Assembly: GCA_902802795.1 (NCBI GenBank)
Contig: CADCNI010000023.1
Span: 1 to 52,422 of the forward strand
Length of the DNA: 52,422 nucleotides
Direction: 5' to 3'
From: an uncultured Ruminococcus sp.
GTDB lineage: Bacteria > Bacillota > Clostridia > Oscillospirales > Acutalibacteraceae
This document shows positions 33,726-43,544 of the stretch, one piece after another. How positions within the stretch are numbered: position 1 is the stretch's first letter; every line of letters begins with the position of its first letter. A model generated the notes under the pieces. The model searched no databases, was not told where the DNA came from, and was given only the letters and a program-made list of their open reading frames with translations. A program made the translations under genes and the position numbers.

Positions 33726-34856
33726 TTATAATTTGCCGTGCTTTTGCAAGACCTTTTTGACAATGCGGTAAATTCTCTCGCGCGAATCGAGAATCGCCAT
33801 CTTGCGCGCGTTGGCTGACATCTCCGCTAGTCTCTCGGCATTGCCCGCCAGCGCGTCCGCTTTTTCCGTCAGCAGTTCGGGAGTAATGTCGCTTTCGACA
33901 ATGATATCCGCCGCGCCGCGTTCCACCAGCGCCATGGCATTGAAATACTGGTGGTTTTCCGCAACATTCGGCGAAGGAATCAGAATCGCCGCCTTGCCCT
34001 GCGCCTGAATTTCCGTCAGCGTCATCGCGCCGGAACGGCAGATCACCAAATCAGCCGCCGCCATCACGCGGGGCATATCTTTGATAAATTCCCTCACATC
34101 AAGGTTGGGACACTGCGACAGTTCCACGCCACGCGCTTTCAGCTCGTCAAGCACAAAGCCGCCGTATTTGCCGTAGCCGTGTATGTGCTGGTATCTGCCG
34201 TCTTTCGCGCTTCTGGCAAGAAGGTCAAGCATGGATTCGTTGATCGTGCGCGCGCCGAGCGAACCGCCAAAGGAAACGATGAGCGGACGATCGTCCACTC
34301 CCAGTTCACGCCGTGCCGTTTCGCGGTCATACTCGAGAATTTCCGCACGCACGGGGTTGCCCGTCACCACGGTTTTCGTACCGTCGGGAAGCCGTTTTTT
34401 CGCGTCTTCCACGGCAATCATGACACATTCACAGTAATGCGCCAGCATTTTAACCGTTACGCCGGGAAAGGCGTTGGCCTCATGCACCAGCACAGGGACG
34501 CCCATTTGCGCCGCCTTGCGCAGAATGGGACCGCTGACATAGCCGCCTGTGCCGATGGCGATATCGGGCTGAAAAACCCGGATGATTCTGGCGGATCGCC
34601 GCCCCGAAAGAATCAGGTGTCCGATGGCCTCGGCATTGCGCTTGATGTTAGTGAGGTTCAGCTTGCGCTGAAAGCCCGCCACGGGCATGGAAGTAAATTC
34701 AAATCCCGCCGCCGGCACCAGACGGGCTTCCATGCCCTGCGGAGTGCCGACAAAGAGAATCTCCGTGTCGGGGTGGTGCTGTCTGATCGTATCGGCAATG
34801 GCAAGCGCGGGATTAATGTGTCCCGCCGTGCCGCCGCCTGTCATCAATACTTTCAT
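33726..34856 (-). CDS. murG: UDP-GlcNAc:lipid I GlcNAc transferase MurG
   Basis: 376 residues of the GT28 fold. The N-domain loop is LMTGGGTAGHINPALAIAD, the second Gly-rich loop is IGTGGYVSGP, the C-domain has VSFGGSLGARTIN, and the UDP-GlcNAc site lies in ICRSGAMTLTEIQAQGKAAILIP. It makes lipid II on the inner membrane face. The start at 34856 is 9 nt after GGAGG; an ATG two codons earlier is too close to it. Confidence 0.97.
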   Translation of the reverse strand: MKVLMTGGGTAGHINPALAIADTIRQHHPDTEILFVGTPQGMEARLVPAAGFEFTSMPVAGFQRKLNLTNIKRNAEAIGHLILSGRRSARIIRVFQPDIAIGTGGYVSGPILRKAAQMGVPVLVHEANAFPGVTVKMLAHYCECVMIAVEDAKKRLPDGTKTVVTGNPVRAEILEYDRETARRELGVDDRPLIVSFGGSLGARTINESMLDLLARSAKDGRYQHIHGYGKYGGFVLDELKARGVELSQCPNLDVREFIKDMPRVMAAADLVICRSGAMTLTEIQAQGKAAILIPSPNVAENHQYFNAMALVERGAADIIVESDITPELLTEKADALAGNAERLAEMSANARKMAILDSRERIYRIVKKVLQKHGKL

Positions 34857-34893
34857 ATCCATATTCCTCCGTTCGACTGCGTAAATGGATTCG

Positions 34894-36321
34894 TCATATT
34901 ACCTTGTTGGGTGAACTGCGGGAAATAGCGAGCAACACGCCTATTTCGGCCAACAGCATGGTCAGCGATGTGCCGCCCGAGCTGAAAAAAGGCAGGCTGA
35001 TACCGGTATTCGGCACCATATTGGTCACAACACAGATGTTGAGAATCATCTGGAAACCGATCTGCGAAGTAATGCCGATGCCCACCAGTTTGGAAAAACG
35101 GTCGGGATTGGACACACTCACCGTAAAGCCGCGCCAGACAAACGCCGTAAACAGCAAAATAATCGCCATGGCGCCAATCAGACCCAGTTCCTCGCAGACC
35201 ACGGCAAAGATAAAGTCATTCTGCGGTTCGGAAATATACAGATACTTCTGACGTGAATTGCCAAGACCCACTCCGAAAAGACCGCCTGAACTGATGGCAT
35301 ACAACGACTGGATGTTCTGCCAGCCGTCACCCAGCGGGTCCACAAACGGGTCCCGCCACACCTTGATGCGCGTACTGCCGTAAGGAACGATATCGGTGAA
35401 GATAACCAGATAAACCGCCACCGCCGCCAGAATACCCAGCGCGATAAAGTATTCCTTTCGCGTACCGCCAAGGTACATCTGTGTGCCGATAATCAGCATC
35501 AGCAGAATCGTACAGGAAAGATGAGGTTCAATTACCACCAGTACAAGCATGGGGCCAAGCATTGCTATAAACGGCACCACCGCTGTAAGGAAATTCTGTC
35601 CCATCGAATAGCGCCAATGAGCAAATGCGCTGCGGTTGGCTTTCAACTTCGTCTCTACATCGGGGTAACTTGTGACATTCATCTCCTTGTAATGACGGGA
35701 AATATAAGTGGCGCAAGTGAGAATCGCGGCAAATTTCGCAATTTCGGAAGGCTGGAACGTGGTAAAGCCCAGATTAATCCAGCGCCGCACGCCCTGCACA
35801 CGAGGCAAAAACAACACCGCCACCAGCAGGAAATAGGAAAGTCCCAGAACAAGGTAGCTGACCTTTCCTTTGAGATTGCGGGGAGGAATCGTGGAAATCC
35901 CCACCATAGCTATCACGCCGAGTACCGCAAAAGCAATCTGGCGCTTAATATAATACATGCTGTTGCCATTATTGTAATAGGCATAGGCGTAGCTGGCGGA
36001 GTACATCATAATCAGACCCACTGCCAGCAGGAGCAATACGATGATAACCAACGGCTTATCAACGGCAAGACGCTTGTTGCGAAGCACACTGGTCATTTCT
36101 TTCCAAGCCGCGGAAATCTTCTTGCCAACACTCTTGGAGGAAGACTTTCTTCCGCCTTTCTTCTGCCGCGAAGGCTGCCTGCGCACGCGCGCCGCATTAT
36201 CTTCATCCGCGTAAATCGAACGCGATTGGTAATATGCCTCGCGCGGCCGGAAAGAGGAACGCTTTCCTCTTTCCGGCTCGCGTGACGGGTAGTGATCCGT
36301 ACTGATTTTATCCAATTTCAC
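34894..36321 (-). CDS. ftsW: Septal peptidoglycan glycosyltransferase FtsW (SEDS)
   Basis: 475 residues: ~88 basic N-terminal cytoplasmic residues, then about ten hydrophobic helices. SEDS marks are GVRRWINLGFTTFQPSEIAKF, VVIEPHLSC, SGGLFGVGLGNSRQKYLYISE and NTGISLPFFSSGG. It polymerises lipid II at the septum with the neighbouring class B penicillin-binding protein. The start is a GTG at 36321 with AAGGAGT upstream. The basic N-terminal extension is longer than usual. Confidence 0.95.
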   Translation of the reverse strand: MKLDKISTDHYPSREPERGKRSSFRPREAYYQSRSIYADEDNAARVRRQPSRQKKGGRKSSSKSVGKKISAAWKEMTSVLRNKRLAVDKPLVIIVLLLLAVGLIMMYSASYAYAYYNNGNSMYYIKRQIAFAVLGVIAMVGISTIPPRNLKGKVSYLVLGLSYFLLVAVLFLPRVQGVRRWINLGFTTFQPSEIAKFAAILTCATYISRHYKEMNVTSYPDVETKLKANRSAFAHWRYSMGQNFLTAVVPFIAMLGPMLVLVVIEPHLSCTILLMLIIGTQMYLGGTRKEYFIALGILAAVAVYLVIFTDIVPYGSTRIKVWRDPFVDPLGDGWQNIQSLYAISSGGLFGVGLGNSRQKYLYISEPQNDFIFAVVCEELGLIGAMAIILLFTAFVWRGFTVSVSNPDRFSKLVGIGITSQIGFQMILNICVVTNMVPNTGISLPFFSSGGTSLTMLLAEIGVLLAISRSSPNKVI

Positions 36322-36363
36322 ATACTCCTTCCTTTTTCATACATTTTATCGAATACAGCGATT

Positions 36364-37389
36364 TCAGCGAAGCGCCATCGTCAGCGCCACCGCGATCACG
36401 CCCGCAATCAGCGTAATCAGACTGAAACTCCATACAATCTTGACTTCGCTCCATCCGCACATCTCAAAATGATGATGAATGGGGCTCATTTTGAAAATGC
36501 GCTTGCCGTGGGTAATTTTGAAATAAGACACCTGCAGCATGACCGAACCTGCCTCGCAAAGGTAGATAATACCCACCAACGGAATGAGAACCGGCATGTT
36601 TACCCCATAGGCTATGGCGCAGAACAATCCCCCCAGAAACAGCGAACCGGTATCTCCCATGAAAACCTTGGCGGGGAAGAAGTTCCACACCAGGAAGCCG
36701 AGACATCCGCCCGCCACCGCCGCAGAAAACACGCTCATGCCAAACATGCTGCGCATGCCCGCAATCATGATGAAGATAATCGCCGCAAAGAAAGTTACGG
36801 AAGAGCAAAGTCCGTCGATGCCGTCTGTCAGATTGACCGCGTTGACAAATCCCACGATCATGAACATGGAAATCGGATAAAAAAGGAATCCGACATTCAC
36901 ATCGCCCAAAAAGGGAATGGAAGTGACCGACGCGTCACCCAACATGGCAAGGGTGGCAAGAAATCCGCCACTGATGAGAATCATGAAAATCATTTTCTGT
37001 CCTGGCGTCAGGCCGTCGTTCTGCTTTTTGATGACCTTGATGTAATCGTCCAGGAATCCCACCGCTCCAAACAGCAGTGCCATAAGAACGCCCGCGATCA
37101 TACGGATCCAATAGCCCTGTGTTTCATAATAGGAAGCGATCACGCCCTTCTGCTGAAGGTAGTAGTACAGCGGCAGACATACCGCCAGTGCGCCTACAAT
37201 GCCTACCATGAACATAATACCGCCCATCGTGGGGGTTCCCTGTTTTTTCTCGTGCCATGTGGGGCCGATTTCCTTGATGGTCTGGCCGTATTTTAACTGA
37301 TGGAGCCACGGAATCACCTTAATACCCAATGCAGCGGTGATGCCGAACGCCAGCACGGAGGCCAGCAGACTGATGAATTCCTGTGTCAT
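36364..37389 (-). CDS. mraY: Phospho-MurNAc-pentapeptide transferase MraY
   Basis: 341 residues with ten predicted membrane helices. Catalytic acidic clusters are in GFLDDYIKVIKKQNDGL, NAVNLTDGIDGL and FMGDTGSLFLGG, and the His cluster is in MSPIHHHFEMCGWSE. It transfers phospho-MurNAc-pentapeptide to undecaprenyl phosphate, making lipid I. Start ATG at 37389 follows AAGGACGG. Confidence 0.97.
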   Translation of the reverse strand: MTQEFISLLASVLAFGITAALGIKVIPWLHQLKYGQTIKEIGPTWHEKKQGTPTMGGIMFMVGIVGALAVCLPLYYYLQQKGVIASYYETQGYWIRMIAGVLMALLFGAVGFLDDYIKVIKKQNDGLTPGQKMIFMILISGGFLATLAMLGDASVTSIPFLGDVNVGFLFYPISMFMIVGFVNAVNLTDGIDGLCSSVTFFAAIIFIMIAGMRSMFGMSVFSAAVAGGCLGFLVWNFFPAKVFMGDTGSLFLGGLFCAIAYGVNMPVLIPLVGIIYLCEAGSVMLQVSYFKITHGKRIFKMSPIHHHFEMCGWSEVKIVWSFSLITLIAGVIAVALTMALR

Positions 37390-37423
37390 GATTCATTACC
37401 GTCCTTACACTTTTTGGCTGTTC

Positions 37424-37460
37424 CCGCAAACTTTTGCTCGCAAACTTTTGCTCGCAAATC
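37424..37460. repeat. Short tandem repeat between mraY and murF
   Basis: The 14-bp unit CGCAAACTTTTGCT occurs twice directly, followed by a third partial copy (CGCAAATCTTT). It is non-coding in the 89-bp mraY-murF gap. Confidence 0.6.
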
Positions 37461-37478
37461 TTTACGTCCTTTTGTTTT

Positions 37479-38861
37479 TCAATTCCCGGAGGAATCGGGA
37501 AGCGTTTCATACACCGAAGCGATAATTTCCTCCAGCTTCATCGCCCTGCTTGCCTTAAAGAGAACGGTGTCACCCTCCCGAAGCATGCCGCAGAGCGTTT
37601 CCGCAAGCGCCGCCTTGTCGTCGAAATGCCGCACCGTCGGCACGCCGCCGTCCGCGCCCTCTATGTACGCCCTGGCTTCCTCGCCCAATGCCAGCAGCAC
37701 ATCCACATGATGGTCGGCGGCCGCTTTGCCGCATTCGAGATGCGCCCGGCGTGAATAGCTGCCCAGCTCTTTCATATCGCCCAGCACGGCAATCTTTCGG
37801 TTGCCGTCGCTGTCGCGCAGCACCCCCAGAGAGGCTTTGATGGAATCGGGGCTGGCGTTGTAGCAGTCCTCGATGACCGTTACGCCGCCGCGTCTGACGA
37901 TTTTTTGCCGCATACCGGCCGGCACATAGCCGGCCAGACCTCTGATGGCCTGTTCGGGTGAGACACCCAGCAACATGCCGCAGGCGAAAGCGATACAGGC
38001 GTTATAGACATTGTGTGTGCCCACCGCCGGCAGTTCCACCGCATAACGCTGACCGTCATAGCAGATGTCAAAGCGCATGGATTCCTGCCCCTGTACAATG
38101 TTCTCGGCGCGGCAGTCCGCGTCGGAGCAGGAAATACCGCACACCACCACGGGATTGGAAATTCCTTTGACCCCTTCCGGCAAAAGATCGTTGTCACCGT
38201 TGATGAGCAGCGGCGCGTCGGGAGACATCCCTTCCAGTATTTCCATTTTCGCCTTCAATATGCCCTCGCGGGAGCCAAGCTTTTCAATGTGGCTCACACC
38301 GATATTGGTGATAATGCCCACTGTCGGACGCGCCGCCGCGGTCAGGCGGCTGATCTCTCCGAAGCCGCTCATACCCATCTCAAAGACCGCCGCTTCGTAG
38401 CTTCCGTCAAGACGGAAGCACATCTTTGGCAGGCCGATTTCGTTGTTGAAGTTGCCCTGTGTGGCAAGGGTCTTGTATTTCTGTGACAGCACAGCCGCCA
38501 CCATTTCCTTGGTGGTCGTCTTGCCGACCGACCCGGTGAGCCCCACCACAGGGATAGCAAACTTGGCGCGGTAATATCCCGCCAGCGCCAGAAACGCCAG
38601 ACGCGTATCGGGCACAAGGATGATCTTGTCCGCGTCGGCGCCCTCGATCGGACGGCTGCACACCGCTGCGACCGCGCCTTTGGCCAGCACATCCGTCACA
38701 AAATCGTGCGCATCAAAGCGTTCGCCCTGAATGGCGAAAAAGAGCGTACCCTCTCCCGCCTCACGGCTGTCTATGGTAATATCGCTAATATCCGCGTCGG
38801 CATAACGGGCGGGTTCCGCGCCTAATGCCGCCGCGACTTCCTTCAGTTGCATAGTTTCCAT
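37479..38861 (-). CDS. murF: UDP-MurNAc-tripeptide:D-Ala-D-Ala ligase MurF
   Basis: 460 residues of the Mur ligase fold. The ATP loop is GLTGSVGKTTTKEMVAAVL, the metal region VFEMGMSGFGEISRLT, the substrate region TNIGVSHIEKLGSREGI, and the C-domain VIEDCYNASPDSIKASL then LGDMKELG. It adds D-Ala-D-Ala to complete the pentapeptide. The start at 38861 follows GGCGGAG; the longer frame to 38885 is rejected. Confidence 0.96.
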   Translation of the reverse strand: METMQLKEVAAALGAEPARYADADISDITIDSREAGEGTLFFAIQGERFDAHDFVTDVLAKGAVAAVCSRPIEGADADKIILVPDTRLAFLALAGYYRAKFAIPVVGLTGSVGKTTTKEMVAAVLSQKYKTLATQGNFNNEIGLPKMCFRLDGSYEAAVFEMGMSGFGEISRLTAAARPTVGIITNIGVSHIEKLGSREGILKAKMEILEGMSPDAPLLINGDNDLLPEGVKGISNPVVVCGISCSDADCRAENIVQGQESMRFDICYDGQRYAVELPAVGTHNVYNACIAFACGMLLGVSPEQAIRGLAGYVPAGMRQKIVRRGGVTVIEDCYNASPDSIKASLGVLRDSDGNRKIAVLGDMKELGSYSRRAHLECGKAAADHHVDVLLALGEEARAYIEGADGGVPTVRHFDDKAALAETLCGMLREGDTVLFKASRAMKLEEIIASVYETLPDSSGN

Positions 38862-38903
38862 AATCCAAGACTCCGCCTTTCGCAAAGATTCACCGTGCGT
38901 CGC

Positions 38904-40346
38904 TTACCGCAGACCCAGTTCCGTAAAAATTTCATCCAGCACCTCTCGCTCGTCAAAATGCACTTTGGTTTTGCCGAGAATCTGATAATCCTCGTGGCCT
39001 TTGCCCGCCAGCACGATCACGTCGCCCGGCTGCGCGTGTTCCACAGCGTATTTCATCGCCTCGCGGCGGTTGACGATCGCCACATAGGGCGTATTATGCT
39101 TTTCCACTCCGGGAATGATCTGCTTGACAATGCTTTCGGGATCCTCCGTACGGGGATTGTCCGATGTCACGATAACAAAGTCCGCCAGCCGTGCCGCCGC
39201 CTCCCCCATCAGAGGGCGCTTGTAGGGGTCGCGGTCACCGCCGCAGCCCAGCAGCGCGACCAGCCGTCCCTCGGAAACGGCGCGCATAGAGCCGAGAATA
39301 TTCTCCACACCGTCAGGGGTGTGGGCATAGTCGAGAATGATGGTAAAGTCGCGGCCGGTAGGATAGACCTCCGCACGGCCTTTGATGCCGATGGAGTGAT
39401 TGAGCGCCTGCGCGACGACTTCCGGCGGCACGCCCACGGCCAGTGCGCAGCCCGCCGCGCTGAGCGCGTTATAGGCGGAAAACTTACCGGGGGTAGGCAC
39501 CTTGACGGGGTATTCCTTTCCCTGCGCGCACAGTTTGAAGGCCACGCCGTCCGCTGAAAAAGTCACATCACGGGCGTTCAGATCGGCAAGGGGATTTTCG
39601 ATGCCATAGGTCATTAGTTCCACGCTGTCGTCAATACGCAGCTTGTTGCCCCATTCGTCGTCGATATTGATAACAGCGCAGTCGGTCATGGCAAAGAGCT
39701 TTGCCTTGGCGGCAAAATAAGCCTCCATCGTGCCGTGAAAATCGAGATGATCCTCCGTCAGATTGGTAAAGCAGGCCGCCGCGAAATGCAGCCCCGCCAC
39801 ACGTTCCAGTTGAAGCGCATGGGAGGACACCTCCATAATGGCGGTGTCGCAGCCCGCATCCGCCATTTGCTGAAACAGGCGGTGCAGTTCGTAAATTTCC
39901 GGCGTGGTAAACTCGGTGTGAAGCACCTGATCGCCGATCATATTCTGAATGGTGCCGATCAGGCCGCACTTGTGACCGCAGCTCTCCAGCACCTGCTTGG
40001 TGATGGTGGTCGCGGAGGTCTTGCCGTTGGTGCCGGTAATGCCGATGAGTTGAAGACGGTCAAGGGGACGGCCCATGAGATTTTCACACATAGCGGCGAG
40101 AGCGCTGCGGGTAGAGGAGACAATCACCTGATTGGCAAGTCCCAGATCACGCTCGCACACGACGACAGCCGCGCCCTGCTCCACCACCGCCTGCGCGAAA
40201 TCGTGGCCGTCGCGGGTAAGTCCCTTGATGCAGACGAAAGCCATGCCCTCGGCCGCTTTGCGCGAGTCGGAGGTGATATCCGTGATCTCGCAGTCACCGT
40301 CAAATCCGGTATATTCAATACCTTCCATCAATTTGGTCAGAAGCAT
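38904..40346 (-). CDS. murE: UDP-MurNAc-dipeptide:meso-diaminopimelate ligase MurE
   Basis: 480 residues: ATP loop GITGTNGKTSATT, MEVSSHALQLERV, the substrate segment TNLTEDHLDFHGTMEAYF, and the amino-acid-selecting motif VTSDNPRTEDP. DNPR is characteristic of meso-diaminopimelate addition, so the cell wall is A2pm type. C-terminal LAGKGHEDYQ is also typical. The start ATG at 40346 has a distant GGAAGGA; no better start is seen. Confidence 0.96.
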   Translation of the reverse strand: MLLTKLMEGIEYTGFDGDCEITDITSDSRKAAEGMAFVCIKGLTRDGHDFAQAVVEQGAAVVVCERDLGLANQVIVSSTRSALAAMCENLMGRPLDRLQLIGITGTNGKTSATTITKQVLESCGHKCGLIGTIQNMIGDQVLHTEFTTPEIYELHRLFQQMADAGCDTAIMEVSSHALQLERVAGLHFAAACFTNLTEDHLDFHGTMEAYFAAKAKLFAMTDCAVINIDDEWGNKLRIDDSVELMTYGIENPLADLNARDVTFSADGVAFKLCAQGKEYPVKVPTPGKFSAYNALSAAGCALAVGVPPEVVAQALNHSIGIKGRAEVYPTGRDFTIILDYAHTPDGVENILGSMRAVSEGRLVALLGCGGDRDPYKRPLMGEAAARLADFVIVTSDNPRTEDPESIVKQIIPGVEKHNTPYVAIVNRREAMKYAVEHAQPGDVIVLAGKGHEDYQILGKTKVHFDEREVLDEIFTELGLR

Positions 40347-40379
40347 AGATTTGATGACAGTCCTTCCGTTAATAGGATA

Positions 40380-42773
40380 TTAATCCGTCAGGCCTTCGAC
40401 GGTAAATTCCACCGTGACGACGGTACCTTCTTCCACACGGCTGCCGGCGGGAATATCCTGCGATTTAGCCACGCCGCTGCTGCTTTCATAGCCTGTGCCG
40501 GAATAACGGATGTTGAGATTTTTGGTCTTGACGGCGCTGGCCACACCTGTGGGAGAACGTCCCACTAAGTCAGGCACCGTGGTCATCGGAATTTCACCGT
40601 CCGATTCGGTGGTCAGCACAACCGTGCTGGATTTCGGCGCACTCCTTGCGCCGGAGGGAATCTGACCGGTAATCGTGCTTCCCTCGCCGATAATGCGGGG
40701 AACCAGTCCCTTGGCTTCCAGAAGTTCTGTGGCTTCCTCGGCGGACTTGCCCACCACGTTGGGAATGAGCGTATCCATCAGCCGCGCGTCATCCTCGGAA
40801 TAGATGGTCTCCACACCGAGATAGGGCAGCACTTCGCTGAGAATGCCGCGAACGACAGGCGCGACAATGGTGCCGCCGCCGTGGCTTCTGGGATTGTTGG
40901 GTTCGTCGAGCAGCACCAGCACCGCGATTTCCGGGTCATTGATGGGAGCCACGGCGCAGAAAGAAGCGATATACTTTCTCTCCTTGCCCTCGGTGGACGC
41001 GAGAAGGGCAATCTTTTCGGATGTACCCGTCTTGGCGCCGATGCGGTAGCCGCTGATGTAGACATTGTGAGCCGTACCGCCGATGCCGGCCGTTGCTTCC
41101 AGCATAGCCGCGATATTGCGGGAGGTGGTTTCGGAAACTACCTGACGCTTGACGACTGTCTGATGATTTTTGACAATGTTGCCGTTGGGGTCGAGCACCT
41201 TGTCAACCACGTAGGGCTGCACAAGGTAACCGCCGTTGGTGGCAGCGGAAAACGCGGTAATCATCTGAATGGGCGTGACCGTGAAGGTCTGACCGAAGGA
41301 AGAAGACGCTACCTGCACCACGCCGAGATCATTCTCATGATGGTACACGCCCACCGCCTCGCCGGGCAGATCAATGCCTGTTTTGGCAGTCAGACCGAAC
41401 GCGGAGAAATATTTGTAGAAATTCGCGCCGCCCAGGCGTTCGCCCAACGTCATCAGCACGGGGTTACAGGAATTCATCATACCTTGGGTCAGGGTTTCCT
41501 CCCCGTGACCGCCCGTCTTATGACAATGGATTCTGCGACCGCCGACAACCTTGTAGCCGACACAGGTAAAGGTATCGTCCATGCTGGTCACGCCCTCTTC
41601 GAGCGCCGCCGCCATGGTAATGGGCTTAAAAACCGAACCCGGTTCATAGGCGTCGTTGACCGCCTTGTTGCGCCACTGCTTCTGCTGCGCCGCGCTGATG
41701 GCCTTGGTTTTTTCATCGTGATCCTCGATCTCCGCGATCTTCTGCAATTCCTTTTCGTCCGTGATTTCAAGGTAATTGGCGGGGTCATAGTCATTCATCG
41801 TCGCCATGCCGTAAATCGCGCCGGTGTTGACATTCATGATAATGCCCACCGCCTTGTTTTCCACGTCGTTGTCGATGACCGCCTGACGGAGGTATTTTTC
41901 CAGCGTCGCCTGAATATTCGCGTCAATGGTCAGCACCAGGCTGTTGCCGTCGATGGCAGGAATAACGGTATCGTAATCAAACGGCATTTCGCCGCCCTTG
42001 GAATTCTTGGCTTTGATAATCTTGCCGTCCACGCCCTTGAGCGTGTTGTTGTAATAGCTTTCCAGACCTGCCGAGCCGACATTTTCGTAATTAGTAAAGC
42101 CGAGCACAGTGGAGGCAAGCGGCGTATCGTGAAAATAGTACCGCTTGGTATCGGTAGCAAGGGTCACGCCTTTGATGTAAGGGTAATTCTCTTTCTTTTC
42201 AAGGTCCATGTCGGGGTGGTCTTCCAAAAACACCACCTTGCGGGTGTGCTTTTTCCCGTCTTCCCCTGTGTATTCCTCCTTGCCCACATAACAGGTGCGG
42301 TAGATAAACGCCTGCAAAATATCCTTCTGGTCTTTTTCCGCCTTGACTGTCAGCTTGACGCTGGTATATTTGGAATGGGTCTTTTCCAGCACGCTGTTGT
42401 AATCCAGCTCCAGCACGTCGGACAATGTCTGACAGATCTCCTTACGCTGATCCTCCACAATCTCGCCCGGACTGAGATATACCACCCATGCCGCCGCGCT
42501 TCTGACCAGATTTTCCCCGTTGGCGTCGAAAATCGTGCCGCGATTGGCGGGAACCGTTTCGGTTTTAAGCTGCTGCGAAGCCGCCGCCTGCTGATATTTG
42601 TCGCTGCGGATTGCCATCAGGTTCAGGAGATTGACAAAAATCGCAATCACAAGACCGGCGATAATCAACTGCAGGATGGCTACCCTGTGCGAAATATGAT
42701 CAAGACCTTTGTACCGCTCAAATAATGTGAATTTGTTCCAAAAATCTTTCTTTTTTTGCTCTTTTCCTTCCAC
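40380..42773 (-). CDS. ftsI: Class B penicillin-binding protein with two PASTA domains (FtsI/SpoVD type)
   Basis: 797 residues. A short cytoplasmic segment and one transmembrane helix (AILQLIIAGLVIAIFVNLL) precede the dimerisation domain (VPANRGTIFDANGENL) and the transpeptidase domain with the catalytic Ser in YEPGSVFKPIT, SCN, and GAKTGTSEK. Two C-terminal PASTA repeats start near IPNVVGKSAEEATELLEAKG and VPDLVGRSPTGVASAVK. It cross-links septal peptidoglycan with FtsW. In sporulating relatives such genes in this position are annotated as spoVD or ftsI; the sequence alone does not separate them. GTG start with GGAGGTG upstream. Confidence 0.93.
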   Translation of the reverse strand: MEGKEQKKKDFWNKFTLFERYKGLDHISHRVAILQLIIAGLVIAIFVNLLNLMAIRSDKYQQAAASQQLKTETVPANRGTIFDANGENLVRSAAAWVVYLSPGEIVEDQRKEICQTLSDVLELDYNSVLEKTHSKYTSVKLTVKAEKDQKDILQAFIYRTCYVGKEEYTGEDGKKHTRKVVFLEDHPDMDLEKKENYPYIKGVTLATDTKRYYFHDTPLASTVLGFTNYENVGSAGLESYYNNTLKGVDGKIIKAKNSKGGEMPFDYDTVIPAIDGNSLVLTIDANIQATLEKYLRQAVIDNDVENKAVGIIMNVNTGAIYGMATMNDYDPANYLEITDEKELQKIAEIEDHDEKTKAISAAQQKQWRNKAVNDAYEPGSVFKPITMAAALEEGVTSMDDTFTCVGYKVVGGRRIHCHKTGGHGEETLTQGMMNSCNPVLMTLGERLGGANFYKYFSAFGLTAKTGIDLPGEAVGVYHHENDLGVVQVASSSFGQTFTVTPIQMITAFSAATNGGYLVQPYVVDKVLDPNGNIVKNHQTVVKRQVVSETTSRNIAAMLEATAGIGGTAHNVYISGYRIGAKTGTSEKIALLASTEGKERKYIASFCAVAPINDPEIAVLVLLDEPNNPRSHGGGTIVAPVVRGILSEVLPYLGVETIYSEDDARLMDTLIPNVVGKSAEEATELLEAKGLVPRIIGEGSTITGQIPSGARSAPKSSTVVLTTESDGEIPMTTVPDLVGRSPTGVASAVKTKNLNIRYSGTGYESSSGVAKSQDIPAGSRVEEGTVVTVEFTVEGLTD

Positions 42774-42822
42774 TTGTACACCTCCGCAATACGTGTGGCA
42801 TTCTCCGCATTGAACGCAAAAC

Positions 42823-42849
42823 GAGAGTTAAGAATCAATCTCAACTCTC
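42823..42849. terminator. Weak hairpin in the ftsL-ftsI gap
   Basis: GAGAGTT pairs with AACTCTC over a 13-nt loop, followed on the minus strand by CGTTTTGCG. It could attenuate transcription between ftsL and ftsI. Confidence 0.35.
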
Positions 42850-42870
42850 CTGTCAAGCCTCATGTCTTTG

Positions 42871-42915
42871 ATTGCCGACCGATGTTTTTTGATCCAAACA
42901 GCATCGGTCGGCAAT
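42871..42915. other. Strong perfect hairpin inside the dcw operon
   Basis: A 14-bp perfect inverted repeat (ATTGCCGACCGATG and CATCGGTCGGCAAT) with a 17-nt loop lies just after the ftsL stop. No T run follows in the direction of transcription, so processing, 3'-end stabilisation or partial termination are options. Confidence 0.6.
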
Positions 42916-42932
42916 TCATATTTATTTTGCTT

Positions 42933-43478
42933 TTAATCAAAGTATGACTTGAAACGATCAATCAATCCGGTTTTTTCGGCGTTGTCATTTTCAAAATCAT
43001 CTTCCTCCCCCACTTCGATCCATTCCATCTGAAATTTTTCTCTTTTTTGCATACCCAGCTTGGTGCGCGCATATTCTTCAATAGAGGCGGGGCTCATCTT
43101 ATTGTCGTAAGTCACCAGCAGACCGTCGTAATCATTCTTCAGCGACTCGAGACGCTGCTCCCTTTCGGCAATGGCAGCGGCCAGCTCGTTCTCCCTCACC
43201 TGATAGCTGATGGAAATCAGAAAGAAGGACATCAGTGCCAAAAACGCAACTCCCGAAAGAATCACCAGCTTCCACTGATGGGCATCCAGGGAATAGAATG
43301 CCTTCACCACCGGAAGCGGCGTTGCCCTTTGCTTTTGGCGATTGAGCTTGTTGAGCTTGACGGTTTTGGCGGATACGACATGGCGGGTGGACTTTCTCGC
43401 GCCCGCTCCGGTTTCTTCCTGCTTCTTCTCTTTTCTAACGGTCAGATCATATGCGATGCTTCCTTCGGTCATTGGCAT
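42933..43478 (-). CDS. ftsL: Cell division protein FtsL
   Basis: 181 residues. The basic cytoplasmic N-terminus (KLNKLNRQKQRA) is followed by one transmembrane helix (KLVILSGVAFLALMSFFLISI), a short coiled coil (ENELAAAIAEREQRLESLKND) and YARTKLGMQKREKFQ, the usual end of FtsL/DivIC-type proteins. The acidic tail is an extension. It forms a trimer with FtsQ and a DivIC partner that scaffolds FtsW/FtsI. The ATG at 43478 has AGGAGG at 8 nt; earlier ATGs are too close or unsupported. Confidence 0.85.
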   Translation of the reverse strand: MPMTEGSIAYDLTVRKEKKQEETGAGARKSTRHVVSAKTVKLNKLNRQKQRATPLPVVKAFYSLDAHQWKLVILSGVAFLALMSFFLISISYQVRENELAAAIAEREQRLESLKNDYDGLLVTYDNKMSPASIEEYARTKLGMQKREKFQMEWIEVGEEDDFENDNAEKTGLIDRFKSYFD

Positions 43479-43544
43479 TTTCATTACCTCCTGCACTTTC
43501 ATTTGTCATTTTCAATGGTTTGTTTTACAAAAAAACGCGTTCGT

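Noticed and set aside
37424-37460. Possible CRISPR-like repeats
   Set aside because: Only two full 14-bp units plus a partial one, directly adjacent without spacers. No cas genes or repeat arrays occur anywhere in the window.
40881-42725. Long plus-strand open frame (614 codons) opposite the penicillin-binding protein
   Set aside because: It is the antisense of a clear transpeptidase gene with intact catalytic motifs, has no ribosome-binding site or recognisable domain, and reflects codon bias.
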